DNA from: Struthidea cinerea
Taxonomy: Eukaryota; Chordata; Aves; Passeriformes; Corcoracidae
Direction of reading: 5' to 3'
DNA: 64,000 nt
NCBI GenBank assembly: GCA_013397865.1
Contig: VZTI01004654.1
Coordinates: 124,001 to 188,000, forward strand
Made by a program: the position numbers and the translations under genes. The notes under the pieces are model-generated. The model saw only the letters and a program-made list of their open reading frames with translations, was not told the DNA's origin and did no database searches. This document shows positions 14,407 through 27,500 of the stretch, in pieces (position 1 is the first letter of the stretch; the number at the start of each line of letters is the position of its first letter).

Positions 14407-16498
14407 AGAGCTCAGGCACATCATCAGCCAGCTTAGAAACACCGGGAGGAGCCTCCAACTTGTGTCTCTCAAAAGACTTCTCTTTAAATGACAGCTGAAA
14501 ATTAAGGGGTAAAAATGTTTTCTGCAAACAAGCATGCAGGAACTGACGGAACAAGTGTGCAAAGACAGACTGTCATCACAGTTTCTGGGTTCCCAGCTTG
14601 CTGGCTTGAAATAAAAACTCAAACCTTGCAGGCATTCAGTCTCAGACTTTACAAATTTCTATCTTATTACAAAGGACAGGTAGACTTAATAATTGACAGG
14701 AGCCTCTAGCCCTTATACCCCTTGTGTCTACTTCCATTTGTTCTCCATTTCTCCTCTCCCAAACATGCTGAATATAAAAAAAATAAAAATTTCTGTATGA
14801 ATTCAGTGCTTTGCAGTAAGGATCCCTGAACACCAGTTAACTAGATCTTACAAGTTGCTGAATCTAGAGCCATGACAGCCTCCCCCTTTACATTAAATCA
14901 TTACAGTGTCTGCAATACTCCCTGGGTTGATGGCTGAGTATATAATTTACATTAAGTTTTGGCAAACAGTACTGTGATCTCATCAAAGGATGTTCATGAA
15001 ATCTAGCTCTGCTCAAATCCACCACTGCTGGCCAACTACAAAAGTTTTGCCTGAAGAAAGTTACAAATACATCTCAAGAGGAAAATGCAAAAAATACTCT
15101 CAGTAGTCTCTTTTGAAGTAAGGATAGTTTTCGGAAAGATAAAAATAGCTTTTAAAGACCTTTTATTTTATATTCACCTATCATGGTCTTTAGCATTTCC
15201 AAGCTGAAGCTTCAACTCACAAACCAACCCAATACAGTTAATTCACAGTAAGGAATGTATTGGTTGAATTAATTTTCCTGTACTTGTAGAGGTTTATTCT
15301 TTGATGCAGGAGAGGAAAAAAATGATAGCTTGTTAGAACAATGGAAGTACATACAGATCATATTGGAAGGAAGTCCAACCTAGAAACAGAAGCTCTAGAT
15401 AAGCTACTATGAAATGAAAAAGGAAAAAAGAAGTAATAAGCACCTGTTTAAATGTGTTGAAGCTGCAGAGCAGAAGAAAGACATGTGAGACAGGCATTTC
15501 TATTTGACCATAAGCCTTGTGCTACTTTAGGAGTGTTACCCTGAATTTTCTCAGGAGGCACAACTTGTCTATATGCATACTGTATTTCTTCTAAAAACTC
15601 ATCTGTTGGTGAGCTATGACTTCAGTCATGTGCAGCATTGTGAAACAGTTCACTTACATTTATCAGTAATGGAAATTTGTCAGAGCTAAGCCTCAGGAAT
15701 CTGATTCCGCTTATACATGGCCACTGGTCGACTCATTGGCACCAACAGGCAATGAAATGGACTACAAAGCGTAAGTATTTGATTCTTCTATTTTTCTGAA
15801 AAAGCAGAGCTCTGATAGCGCTGATCAAACTAAACTCCCACAACTGCATCATTAATTTCCCTAGGATAATCTGCCTCTGTGATTTTTAGAACAAATAACA
15901 GCTAAGCAATTAATTCTGTGCACCAATAAAACCAATGGGGTTTCATGCAATTCCTCATTTTTGCCTTTTATTGAGAGTTTATTGATCACCTTAAAAGACA
16001 AGGGCGATTATATCCCACATTGTTACCAATGAGCAAACACTTGAAGCACATTAAACTGCCTGGTGATTTACAGGAGAGCCTAATGGCATCTGCTTCTGCT
16101 CAGCTGGCAGCAAACCTTTCTGCCCTCATACTCCTGCCAATATTTGTGTAAAAGCCTTTTTAACACCCCAGTAATTCTGTGTGAAATATGAGCAAAGCTT
16201 ATGATTCATAAAGTTGAAAACATATTAGAACATAAAGTGATAACACCAACAAAATAAGACCCCGCTGATTCTTCTGTAAATGGGGACTGACATTTTACAT
16301 GGGAACTATCATGTTATAAATAATCCCACATTATAAAATCCTCGCAGTAGTTTACTGATGCTTTTTAAAACACAACTGTTACTAGGAAATATTTTAAATC
16401 AAAAAAGGTGAAAGTATCATTACAGTAATATTTCATCAATAACTGTATCAAGAAGTAGCAACAGAAAGAGTTTTAGGGTCTCCAAACTTCAGAAAGAA

Positions 16499-16528
16499 TT
16501 AAAAAAAAAAAAAAAAAGAAAGAAAAAG
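16499..16528. repeat. Poly-A / AAAG-rich run
   Basis: About 18 A residues are followed by GAAAGAAAAAGGG. No retroposed body was recognised upstream of it. Confidence 0.8.
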
Positions 16529-18017
16529 GGAACAGAGGAAAGCATTGTTTCTCCTTCTTCAAAAGTTTACAAGTTATTGAAAAACTAAGGCTACCTATAA
16601 ATGAGAAAAACACATTAACAGGGCAAAAATCCCTTCAAAAATGACATTGCTTGAGAAAAATATGGACTGATGTGGCACTCTTCATCACGCATTGCTACAC
16701 TTTTGAACCAGTATGCAGAGCACTCAGGCTAAATTGGAACTTGCTTGGAATGGCCAACTTAATGCGGGATTCTCTTGCACTCAGCATTAAATGGCAAAGA
16801 ACATGGCAATGACAAGGAAGGAATTTCTTGAAGCCAGGAGAGAAGTGTTTAGGGAGGTTAATGGTCTGCAGTCCTAACTGATGTTATGCCACTGACTCAT
16901 GTTTTGGTGCTGCTAGTATGCAAAGACCGTGGTGCTGAAGCCTCTGAACAGCGCCTCTCAAAGGTTAACCTAATCCTAGACAGGAAAAAACCATCAACAG
17001 CAAAGAAGTGTCACCTTTAGTTAGCTACACATTTGAAACACAAATGATGGATTGTGTTTACAAAGTGAAGCCATTATTTTCTACTAACCATGCCAATTTT
17101 GGAGAAATCTGAAGACATAGGAAGGAAGGTCTGTGTTATAAGTTTCCTGAAAATTGTATATTCAGTTTTTGGCTGGGTACTGAACCTGTTTGTTGTTTGT
17201 GAAAAACAAAGGTAAGACTTCACATTATTATGGATTAAGATTTCGTCCATGAAGGCCACTTCATAAGGACTTTGCAAAGACTTCACATGAAAACAAAGGA
17301 CTCCACAAAGCCCCACATGTGAGTTAGAAAGTCCACCCAGAAACAGAAGGCAAGCAGGGTACCATGCAGGCTTTGCATAAGTCAGCAATGGTCAAGCAGT
17401 AATACAGTCTAGGTTTTTCCTTTATTTAGATTACCTCAACTCTTCCCCACCCTCTTCATACTGAATGAAAAATGGTCACCTGCAAAATATTAACCAAATG
17501 TCCCTCAGAATAATTCACTTCAGAAGTTTCTGCCTCTCTCTGCAGGACCTCCTCTTCCATACTACTGTAACTCAGGGTGGATGTGGGAGTAGGTGCTGTG
17601 CTATAGCACACACATTTCAGATCACTGAAATTATCTAGGTTGAAAAAAAAGTCTTGCAGGCCAAAAAATGTAATTGCTGTAATGCCTGTTTCTACAGACA
17701 AGTGGACAAAGTGGACAAGCATGAATCAAAAGGTGAGAAGTTGCCACACCAGGTACCAAGAGCCCAGGAGCTTCCTAAAATTGGGGGCAAAGAAAATGCA
17801 TCATGTAACTATGGCCATAGCAGAACTCAAGGCTGTGGAAGCCTCTTAATGCTTGTCAGCATATCAGTAACTCTATGCAAGTCTGACTGTTCACTTAAAG
17901 GAAGGATTTCACAGATTTTTTTTTTTTCAGTCATGACTTCATTGGAAACCATGCACTTTTTTGTTTGTTTCCCTAAAGAACAGACTTTACTAGAGTGATC
18001 AATTTTTTTTTTTTTTT

Positions 18018-18097
18018 NNNNNNNNNNNNNNNNNNNNNNNNNNNNNNNNNNNNNNNNNNNNNNNNNNNNNNNNNNNNNNNNNNNNNNNNNNNNNNNN
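18018..18097. other. Assembly gap of 80 N
   Basis: A run of 80 undetermined bases lies between poly-T tracts (18003-18017 on the left, and starting about 18132 on the right). It lies inside an intron and interrupts no recognised exon. The two flanks resemble each other (see the findings). Confidence 0.99.
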
Positions 18098-18351
18098 TCC
18101 CTAAAAAAAAAACTTTTCTATATTGATTAATTTTTTTTTTTTTTTTTTTTTAAATTTTAGCGTGCAGCTAACCTCCCTGGAATCCACTTTCTGGTCTGAG
18201 GCAAAAATAAAAAAAGCAGAACCTTGTCTACAGAAAGATTAGGAAATAATGACCATAAACCTTCAAGTTTTGGCCAGTGACACAACTCAAAACTTTAAGA
18301 TGAAAATTTCTTTAAACCAACACCAAGAGACAATTAAGGAATTACACGTAC

Positions 18352-18548
18352 CTTATCTACTGGGAGAAAGTCGTTTTCAACTTCTATTGACCTTGGTCGT
18401 AGCTTTATGGGTTTGTCTTTGAAGATATCTCCAAAGCCAACACCTTTGACCTTTTTGGGTTGGATTGTCGTGCCTCCATTGGCTCCTTCTGATTTTGTAC
18501 TGCAAGAGTCACCACCATCACTCTCAGAGCCTGTAGCATCTTTTAGGC
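18352..18548 (-). CDS. SH3KBP1: SH3KBP1 internal exon: linker between the second and third SH3 domains
   Basis: This 197-nt exon has a CTTTTCACAG acceptor and a GTACGT donor. It encodes 65 residues after the split Ser codon. First comes an acidic, serine-rich stretch (LKDATGSESDGGDSCSTKSE), then a glycine-rich spacer (GANGGTTIQP), then the basic conserved block KKVKGVGFGDIFKDKPIKLR and PRSIEVENDFLPVDK. The GFGDIFK block is shared with CD2AP and marks this gene family. The exon ends in phase 0. The next exon, which should carry the third SH3 domain, was not found between here and position 1. A sequencing gap begins about 250 nt downstream on the minus strand (18018-18097), but it does not touch the exon. 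Confidence 0.97.
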
Positions 18549-21500
18549 CTGTGAAAAGGAGGGATGAAAGAAGGTGTGAAGCTCACTATTTTCAGATCAG
18601 ATTGTGACTGGAAAATGATCCCTCCCACCATCCTCTGGAGGAAAACGAAACCACAAGAAAGAGGTAGAGAAGATGCTCTCTGTGCCATGCACTTATTTTT
18701 GACTTTGAAAAATGACTTTATTTCATCACATTGGTGTACTGGTTAGAAATTACACCAATCCACAAATCCACAAAACATGCATACTGAAGCATCAAAACTT
18801 CACAAATGAGGATGGTGATTCCTTGAGCACCAAGAAAATCCTTATTCCTCAAGCAAAATCCCTTTGGAAGAGGCCTCAATAAAAGAAAGAGTTAGATTCA
18901 GCTGTAGGGCACCTATTGTATAAAGGCACGTAAAGCTAACAAGCAGTCAGATCAGGCACGCTGTACCTTAAATCTGTGTGACTCAAGACAATTATGCAAT
19001 TAGTATCGAAAGCTACGTTACCTAACTGGGAAATATAAAGCTGAAAGCTGTTCAAACAAATTTGCAATCAAATAAGCTGCATAATATGTTCCCTGCTGCA
19101 AATTAAATCCCTCTGCAGAATAAAGAGCCTCATAAGAAAAGCACCCATGCACACTATCCTCTAGGAATATAACAAATCAAAACTGACATTCTGATTTGCA
19201 TTAGTTCTTTCAGTGAATAGGAAAATTTATCTGCATTTATCTGAAAATATCTGTTGCTCGAATAGCAGAGGCCACAGATGCAATAAGGTGATGTTTCAGC
19301 CACTTTACAGAAGGGTGCAGCATCAGGTCAAACAGCCACTGGCAGCAAAAAGTGACCCACTGAAGTTTCCTTCCCCAGACCACTTAAATCTGCCTCCCCA
19401 CATTAACTGTTTCCAGGAAAACCACAGCAACTGCTGCTACTACAGCACTAATTCTGTCTAACAATAAGAAACTCAAATCCTCCCATTTCCCTAACACGCA
19501 CTCACGATGTCAGAGATGTGGATCTTACAAGTCAAAGAAAGAAGAATTTCAAATAAGCTTATCTTCCTAATTATTTTTATATCAAGATCAACAAAGTGAT
19601 TGCAATAGATTTTCGTCATAAAAAGCACAGAGTACGGATGAGCCACAGAAACCAGTGCAAGTCCTAAGGCATCCAGGTACAACTTCATGACCCAGGACAC
19701 AAGAGGCTCATCTGTTAAAAGGGTTTCAACACCAGGGTGCTGCTAGGAAATGAAATCAGGAGTTACATGACAGATCAGGACTTTTAGCCAAAACCAGAAA
19801 AGCCGCGATACGCTGCCCTGAGATTTTCTGTATCATTAACATGAAAGGAGTATAAATGCAGAATTAGAGAAAGTTCCCAATTAGAAACAAACAGAAAGAC
19901 TACAGACTAAGCAAAATACTTTGGCCCTCTAGCCTCCTGAGTGGCTGCCACACCTATTGTTGAACATCAGCAACATTTCTGTTGCATCAGATATTCAATT
20001 CAATTTAATTCGAGTAACACTGAACAAGTTATTTGTTCCATAGGCTGTCCAGGATTGGAATTTAAATTAATAATAAGTAATTCTACTACAATACTTTTCT
20101 TAAATATGCAAAAGTCTTGATTTCTTTACGTTTTGTTTTTCTAAGAAAGGCCTGGGAGAAAACCTCAAATTAGTTAATTATGATATTTATTATGGTAGTT
20201 AGAATGCTGGCATGCCTACCATCAGTGAGATAAATTCTGTGCACTACTTCTCTTCCAGACCTCAGGAAATTAGTAACCAGGGAATTTAAGCAGTGACTGC
20301 GATGCTGCTCGGTGCTGTGGTGGGCAGGAGAGGTGTGATTATCCACAGCAGAGCCATTGCACAGTGTTTCCAGCAGAGGCACTCGGAGATGCAAGGGTAA
20401 ATTAAGCCAGACAGGTACAAATCTCTTTGGGCAGTGTGGCAAAGTCACTGTCCCTTTCTTATTCCCTCCCCTTGCTGTGACCAACTGCACCTTCTCCAGC
20501 TTTGCAAATTATCAATCACTGGGGCCCTGGCTGAGACAAGCTAGAACCAACTTTATTTACCACTTCTAAATGCAAAGACAACAGTCAGCAATTTATACTG
20601 AGTGTAAAACACCCACAACTCAAAAAACTCGAACAAATTGCAGTGATCGTTGTCTTTTTGCTGGACAAAAGATCTTGATATGGAAAATTACCCTCTGGCA
20701 AAGGTTTCTACTGTCATCCTTGCCAAAATTTCAAACTTTTCTGTGATGGAGGGAAGAAGCAGTGAAGAGACCTCCCTCCAGAAGTAACTGATAAGAATCC
20801 ATGACTGCTCTTAGCCACTCCCTGAAATGAACAGAAAAGCTATCTTTAAAATAGGTAATTAAAATAGGTTTTCTGCATCCCTAATTGTGGAAGAAGAAGA
20901 TGTGGACTTTGGTCAGTGGATGGAATTAAAATGTGAAAGTAATTGTGAGAATTACTCAACAGGGCTCACATGGACTTCAGATCTTTGAAGTCTGCATGAA
21001 AGCAAGATCAGAAGCCTCAAGGGGCTGCAATAAGAATAAAGCTTTTGTTTCTCTCTGGGTCATCACTTGTTTTTCATTACGGCATCTTCAGCTTTTATGA
21101 CCATTCTTCTGTGATGAGACATCACAATTTGTATCAGAAGCCTCACCTCAGGCTCACAACAGATTTCCCAAGCATCACCCATCTGTGCTTGATGATAATG
21201 CAAGAGTTGTTCGTTCTCCATACTGCCACAGAGTTGTCTCAATATACAGTCCTCAAAATGAAAGCAACATAGGAAATAACAACATTGCTTTTTTTTCTCT
21301 TTTTCTTTCTTTTTTTTTTTAAATGAGGACAGAATGGACTGAAGTGAGGCCTGTCCAAACAAAATTTGCATTTGAGTGATCAGATGCAAAGCTCCTTCAA
21401 AATTAAGAAGAGTTCTTCCTGATCAACTAGGAAAATGACCTAATTTAATACTTTTTGACTGATACAAACTGAGGAGTTCTCTGTACTTAACTAAATAAAT

Positions 21501-24500
21501 CAGTAAGAATAAAAGCCCTGCTTGTGCTCTTATCACAACATGACCGGAGTCTAGAGACAAAGGGGACAAAAGAGAAGAACTGTATGCACTGAAAACTGTA
21601 AAACAAATCAGATAAAGTGAGGATCTGCAGTAACATTAAGAAAGCGTAATGCAGTGCTTAAGTACAAAACAGTCCTGCAGAAAATAGTCTAACAGGCTCT
21701 TACTATTAAAGACATGCTAAGGAGACTCTCTCTTACCTTCCTCCCCAGGTACATGAGATACACACTTCTGATTTCTACAGATGAAGAACTTGGATGCAAC
21801 ACTATGCAACACCCTTGCCTGATAAATTATCTCATAATTTAGTTTTTCATTGAGTTGTTCCCTGATACATATACATATTAGTGTGTATATATATATATAT
21901 ATATATTTATGTGTGTGTGTGCATATGTGTGAGTGTGTGTATATGTATGTATCAGTATATACATGTCAGCAACTCTCTTTGTGCACCTGCAACTTGGCTC
22001 AGGTGATCTTTCTTCTTAAAACCAGAAAAATGTTCTTCTTCCAATCACACTCTTTTTTTTCCTTTTTTTTTTTATGTTTCAGCTTTTCATGGAGTTTTTT
22101 GCCACTACTGCAAACAGCTTAGGGGCAGAACACAGCTGGCTGGATAGTTTCTCCAAAAGACGAATGTAGCCCATGGACACAGCTGGGATCTAAGCAGGAA
22201 CCCAAGTGACACAAACTGTCAGATTACGAATTTTAAGTATGAAATTTTCTTCATGTAGAGCCACAGCTAGCAGGGAGGTCAGGTTGCTAAATGAACATTA
22301 AAAACTGGAGAGAATTTCAGTGGTCACAGTCCCCCTCTCTGCTGACCAGCACACCCACTCAGCCTGAAACAGCTGCGGTCTACCACAGCGATGGACTCGA
22401 GCACAAGGGTGGGGCCAGCAGCTCAGCAAACTGCTGCCCTCAGAAACACCGAGAACATCTTGCTTTTCTTGTAAGCCCAGCTATTAAGTACCTCAAATAA
22501 AGCCAGTATAGGATAAAAGCTACAGTTGTAGCTACAGAGTAGTCAGGCCTCTCACTATTTTTTGCTACTTTTTTTTTTTTTAATATCAACTTCTCTAGAA
22601 TCTGTCAGCTCTCTGTCAGCATTTGGAGAGCTGACAAGCTAAGAACATAACATCAATAAGGTGCTCACTAACATGCTTACTATCACATCAGTCTTAATAG
22701 CAGGAAAGTTTTTCGTAACTTCAATATTTCTCAGGACATATTTCCCAAGTCCTTTGGGAGCGTCACTTCAAATTTCTGGCTCTATAAGAAAAGACACTAT
22801 TCTTTTACCTAGATTTATTGTTGCTGAATCGTCTGTAGCACCACAAGGTAGAGCTCAAATCTAACCACTGGGTGCATTTTTCTAGTAAGTTCCTCAAACA
22901 AGGACATCATCACCAGCAAGAAGTTAAAATTCCCAGGGACCGACTGTTCCCAGCTTTTGGCTGGAACAAGATATGGGTCTACTGCTTTTTAAAAACACTC
23001 AGAATTTTGATTCTTTGTTGATTCATGCTCTTTACAAATGCAAGCTCATTTAGTATTCATGAGGATTAAATTTTCTCAAAACTGTCTGGAGGAATTTCGC
23101 ACTTCACACATTTTTTCCTCTGTGGGTATGTAAGAGAGATTAGTTTTCTCCAGACATTTCAAACACACCACACTCCTGCTATAGCAGTTACAGGTCTTTT
23201 GAGAGCAACATTCTGAAATGTACCAAAACAGATTAGCTCAAACAGGGATTAAAAAGAGATCACAACATCAGACTTAATTCAGCAATGGCCTCTCAGAACT
23301 GTGCTGGCATAAAACCAGGATGCTAAATCAGAAAGATAGTTAGGGATGATAAAGGGCCATGTAACTAAAGCTGTTAAAACAAAAATAAACAGCTGAGATA
23401 AAATTAACTCCATTCAAAGCAGGAAACAAATTGTTTGTAAAGAGCTTAAAATGCCTGGGGAGAAAAGGGAATACGTTCTAAGTTTACAGAGCTTTCTATT
23501 TTGAGATATTATTTGGCAATTTAATTTTTGTTCTTTATTCTGGATTGTTCTGTCTGCTGACAATTTATGGCCGTGGGCAAAAGACGGACCACTCTGACAA
23601 AGTAAAAGCCAGCAGTGCTCTGGCCCTCTAAGCACTTCACAGCTCTGTTAAGCGATGGAAAGGTCAGCTGTTCAGAGGCACACACCTGAGACAATGCAAA
23701 GGATCTCCTGATTTGGTATGGCAACCGGAGAGAAACACTGTCAACTGTGTTTAATTGAACAAAGAAATTTGTAAACGAAGCTTATTGATTTTTTTTACTT
23801 TTATGGAAGGGAAGGAAGGCAAGGGGAAGTATGTCCTTTCCTTCTATTTAGAGAATGACAGCATGGAACGCCCAGGTGATCGATCTGAATGACAAATGTG
23901 GTGAAGTCATACGTGGTAATTGCAGTAGATGAGACAGGAACTGTCCTTCTTCCTTTTCCTCTCACACTGGCGAACACAGAACAAATACCCACATCCTATA
24001 AGGTACTAGTCTTGAGCTTGCTTTCTACCAAAATCCTGTATTTTGTTGAAGCCATCCTCAACAACATTCCAGTATCATAAAAAAATCAAAACCAGACAAT
24101 GAAATCGGATTTTAAATACTACCATAGAAGAAAGACATGTTGATTCTTCTTAGTTTAAAGATAATTTCATGCTTTCAAAAAACAAATTTATGCTCCTTTA
24201 CCAAGAGTGATTATCCATGTACAAGTAGCTGAGGCAGACTATCTCAATATTAGTAATTATTTGTTATTCTCAGTCACTCCTTGAAAAAATGTAACTGTGT
24301 CAGCTAAACATTTTGTCATTTGCTCTCAACATGTTTGTTTTCCTTTGCACAACAGTTCTTGCCACGTAAGAAATGCCCCAAGATTTCTCTGCTTGCACAA
24401 GTGGTCATGCAGGCGTAAGGGGAGTGGTGCCCCGCCCCACGCAGCAGCGAGCATTGAGGGCGATGCAGCACAAGCATCTCCTGCAGCACGAGCACAGAGC

Positions 24501-27500
24501 CATCAGGACAGAACTTGGTGGCTTCCCCTCCTCCCCAGCCACTTCCCCGAGTACTGTGACAGCAAATAGGAGCAATCATTGATTCAGGAGCTCTACAACT
24601 GTACCACTGTCCTCTTCATTTGGGGACTGCTTTTTTCACCACCCTCACCAAGTACAGGCACATGTTATTACACGTGAAAAGAGAGGTAAGCAACCACAGC
24701 CAATAGGGTTCTTTACCTGACACTCACCAAACACTGGTCTTCTGTGAAACTCATGGAAAACCACTTGGTAGAGGGAATCCAAATAACGGAAGGATTTAAC
24801 GATTCACCCCAGTCAACATAATTCTTCCACACATGACCCCCAATCCCTTGTCAACTGTACATTTGTTCTCCAGCAAGCAAGATGTTTATTTTTAATCATA
24901 AAAATTTCCCTCCCCCAATTTTATAATTTTTCTGTCTCAGATGTTAATTTTCATTGTAGCATCTGTAGCAGTTGAGTATGTGATACAATCTCTTTTTTGC
25001 AAGCAAGTTGTAAGAAGCTGAGGTGAAATACAAAATTGTAACTGTCCTCTCTTCAGAACTGTTAAAATCCACATTCAGGTTTCTAATTTAACTTTGTTCA
25101 CATTCAGACACTCCTAAACTGGGTTTACAACATCATAAATACATCAACCATATTGATTTCTTGAAACTCTGACCAGCCGTAATTCCTCAGGAATTAAGGG
25201 GAGGGGGACAAAAAAAAAAAGGGGTAAAAAAAAGTGGTGGAGCAATAGAAAACACAAAACACATTGAGGTTACTCACGAATATTTCTGTTTCAACGATCC
25301 TGATCTTCTTCCATTATATCTAATAGCTATTACTGACAGCATTGTGGATCCACATATAAGGAAAGAGAGGCAAATATTTGTCAAATCAAGCATTTTATCT
25401 GCACTGTTCCTCAGTTATTGCATCTTTGAAGAAAAAGAAAGCGAAGCAAGAAAGAGAAACTAAATCGGTAAAAATAAAAAAATTAGAAATCCAAGAAGCA
25501 TTGTTCGTGGAGGTGCAAGAAAGTTGCAGGATGAGAGAAAAGAGGGCTGTGATCAACAAAATGACAAGTAAGTAATTTTTCATTACTGTGTGTCTCTCTT
25601 CACGCAGCATATGCAGCAGCAAAGATTTTCTGACAGCAGGTTGATGAGCAGAATGCCAAAGGAGCTGGAATTATTGCTGAGCAGGGCCTGGCATACCTAA
25701 TGACCAAGAAAGCCATGTCAGCATATAAAGGCAAGGCCAGGGGGTTCTGCAGGAGACAATCTTGCATATTTCAGTGGAAGGTATCTCAAGAAGCAGCGAC
25801 TAATTCAACAGCTATTACAGGCCTTGGTTAAGTAAGAAAATTTCTTTTAAACACAGCAGTTGGAAAACGGCTTTCAAAATAAAAGTGTTTAGCACTGAGC
25901 ATGTGTTCGTGAAGTAAAAGCTCTAAGCTTGATTACAAAGTTGAGCAACACTTCATGCAATGTGATGTAGGTGAATCCAAGCATTCCCTAAGCATAACTA
26001 ATCTGAAGTTATGCATTGACTCGAGCTTAACTTACAGAGAAATCAGCAAGCTGAAATTAGAGCAGCTATGAGTTGTTTTAAACAGACATCCCTAAATGAA
26101 AACAATTCTGTGGAATGTCTCCAAATGGTTTTCACTGGAGACATAAACTCATGGATATTGGCCTAAAAATATGGACCATAGATGAGGTATGAAATGGAAG
26201 GAGTTGGCTGCACCATCAGTCAGCTTGTTCAGGAAGAACATGATGAGTAAGTTTGCAGGAAGTGAGCTGTCAGTAGACAGAGCAGGAAGAGTAAGGAACC
26301 CTCCTTTTTGTGTGTAAGTTTAGGCAAGATCATCTCTGAGAGTAACAACAGTGCAAATCCTTGGTTTTTTTAAGACTTCCCCAGATGACCTGATCTTGTT
26401 TATTTCCCATTCCTCAGTACCAGTTCCAACCCAAAAAGCAACAAGCAGTCTATAAGTGTAGCTGGATATCCGGCCTTCTGAGATGCAGCTTTATGGAGAA
26501 AGCATGAAAAAACATGCAAGTCTCAACCAAATGCGAAGAGAGGTAGCATTAAATCAGATTTCTTTTATCAGCTTTAAAAACAAACTTTAGATGGGTGTTT
26601 GCCCAGAGCAATGAGAGACAATCCACTATGTGTTAAGCTGTCTTCTTGCAGCTGGTTATCAAGCTTTCCTGTAGACACCCATCCAGTCCTGCACTCTGAA
26701 ATCAGTTTGATGCAATTTATTTTCTGTGACATGACACAACCATGTGCCAGTATGATTAACAAGAAGAACTCAATGCAGAGCTCTAGCACAACTGGAAAGG
26801 TGACTGAATTCTTCCTGATGTCAGTTATGCTTACCTTAAATGACTTGAGAAGAAGGGAAGGATGGATCTTAATGAAAAATGGTCTGGGCATGGAGGGCAG
26901 ACTTTTGGAAAACTTTGAAAGGTAATGTTAGGGCAGCACTACCAAGTAAGATTGTGGAATTAAAGGCTCCAAAGGCAGACCTTGCATCTGATTTGAAGCT
27001 TCATCTTAAAGTCCGAAGTCAAGCATACTGGAAATCAGCTTCATAAATCCTTATTATGCTCATCAGATGGGTGGATTAGAGGACATGATGGTCTAAGAAC
27101 TCCGCAAGAAGCATGAAATTTGAGTGATTCATAAGCAGTTATGAAGACTATAAGATGAGAAGCAGCACAAAAATTTGAAGACCAGCAGCCACATGGTCTG
27201 CTCCAGCCAGAGTGAGAGCTTGGTTAGAGCTTGAGAAGAGCTGCAAAATGAATTCCGGTAGACAGGGAGATCATTTTCCTTGAGGAAATACTCAGAGCTG
27301 CACACATTCACGAAGATTTTTGTTCAAAAAAAAAAAGGATCAGATTTGATAAGGAAAGAAAAAGGAGTAAGGGCAAATATCAGAACAGAATAATGCCACT
27401 TCAGCTGCTTCATCCTTTGCTGTCAACATGCATAAGACAGAAGTCCTCAAAGGTAGAAGACCAAACACTCCCACCCATAAAGGAGGAAGAAGGGCAGCAC

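Larger units (their letters stand above)
1..18351 (-). other. SH3KBP1 intron sequence, 3' side (incomplete)
   Basis: This is about 18 kb of AT-rich sequence downstream of the 18352-18548 exon. I looked for the expected next exons (KKLPA-type linker, third SH3 domain with YCKVIFPYEAQ-type strand) on the minus strand and did not find them. It contains an LTR-like segment (about 3150-3560), a weak exon candidate (7721-7793), several short tandem repeats and an assembly gap. Moderately GC-rich patches near 9900-10060, 11240-11340 and 14010-14410 have no recognisable coding content. The remaining open frames are short, unrelated in phase and without splice support. Confidence 0.75.

Noticed and set aside
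14017..14622. Opposed open frames of 139 and 159 codons with 11-residue repeats
   Set aside because: They arise because the 33-bp tandem repeat is a multiple of three and locally GC-rich. There is no other coding evidence.
18407..18607. Plus-strand 66-codon open frame
   Set aside because: It is the antisense shadow of the SH3KBP1 exon at 18352-18548.
21720..21785. Minus-strand exon-like stretch with CATCTGTAG acceptor and GTAAGA donor
   Set aside because: Its donor phase does not fit the flanking phase-1 SH3KBP1 exons. It is probably chance.
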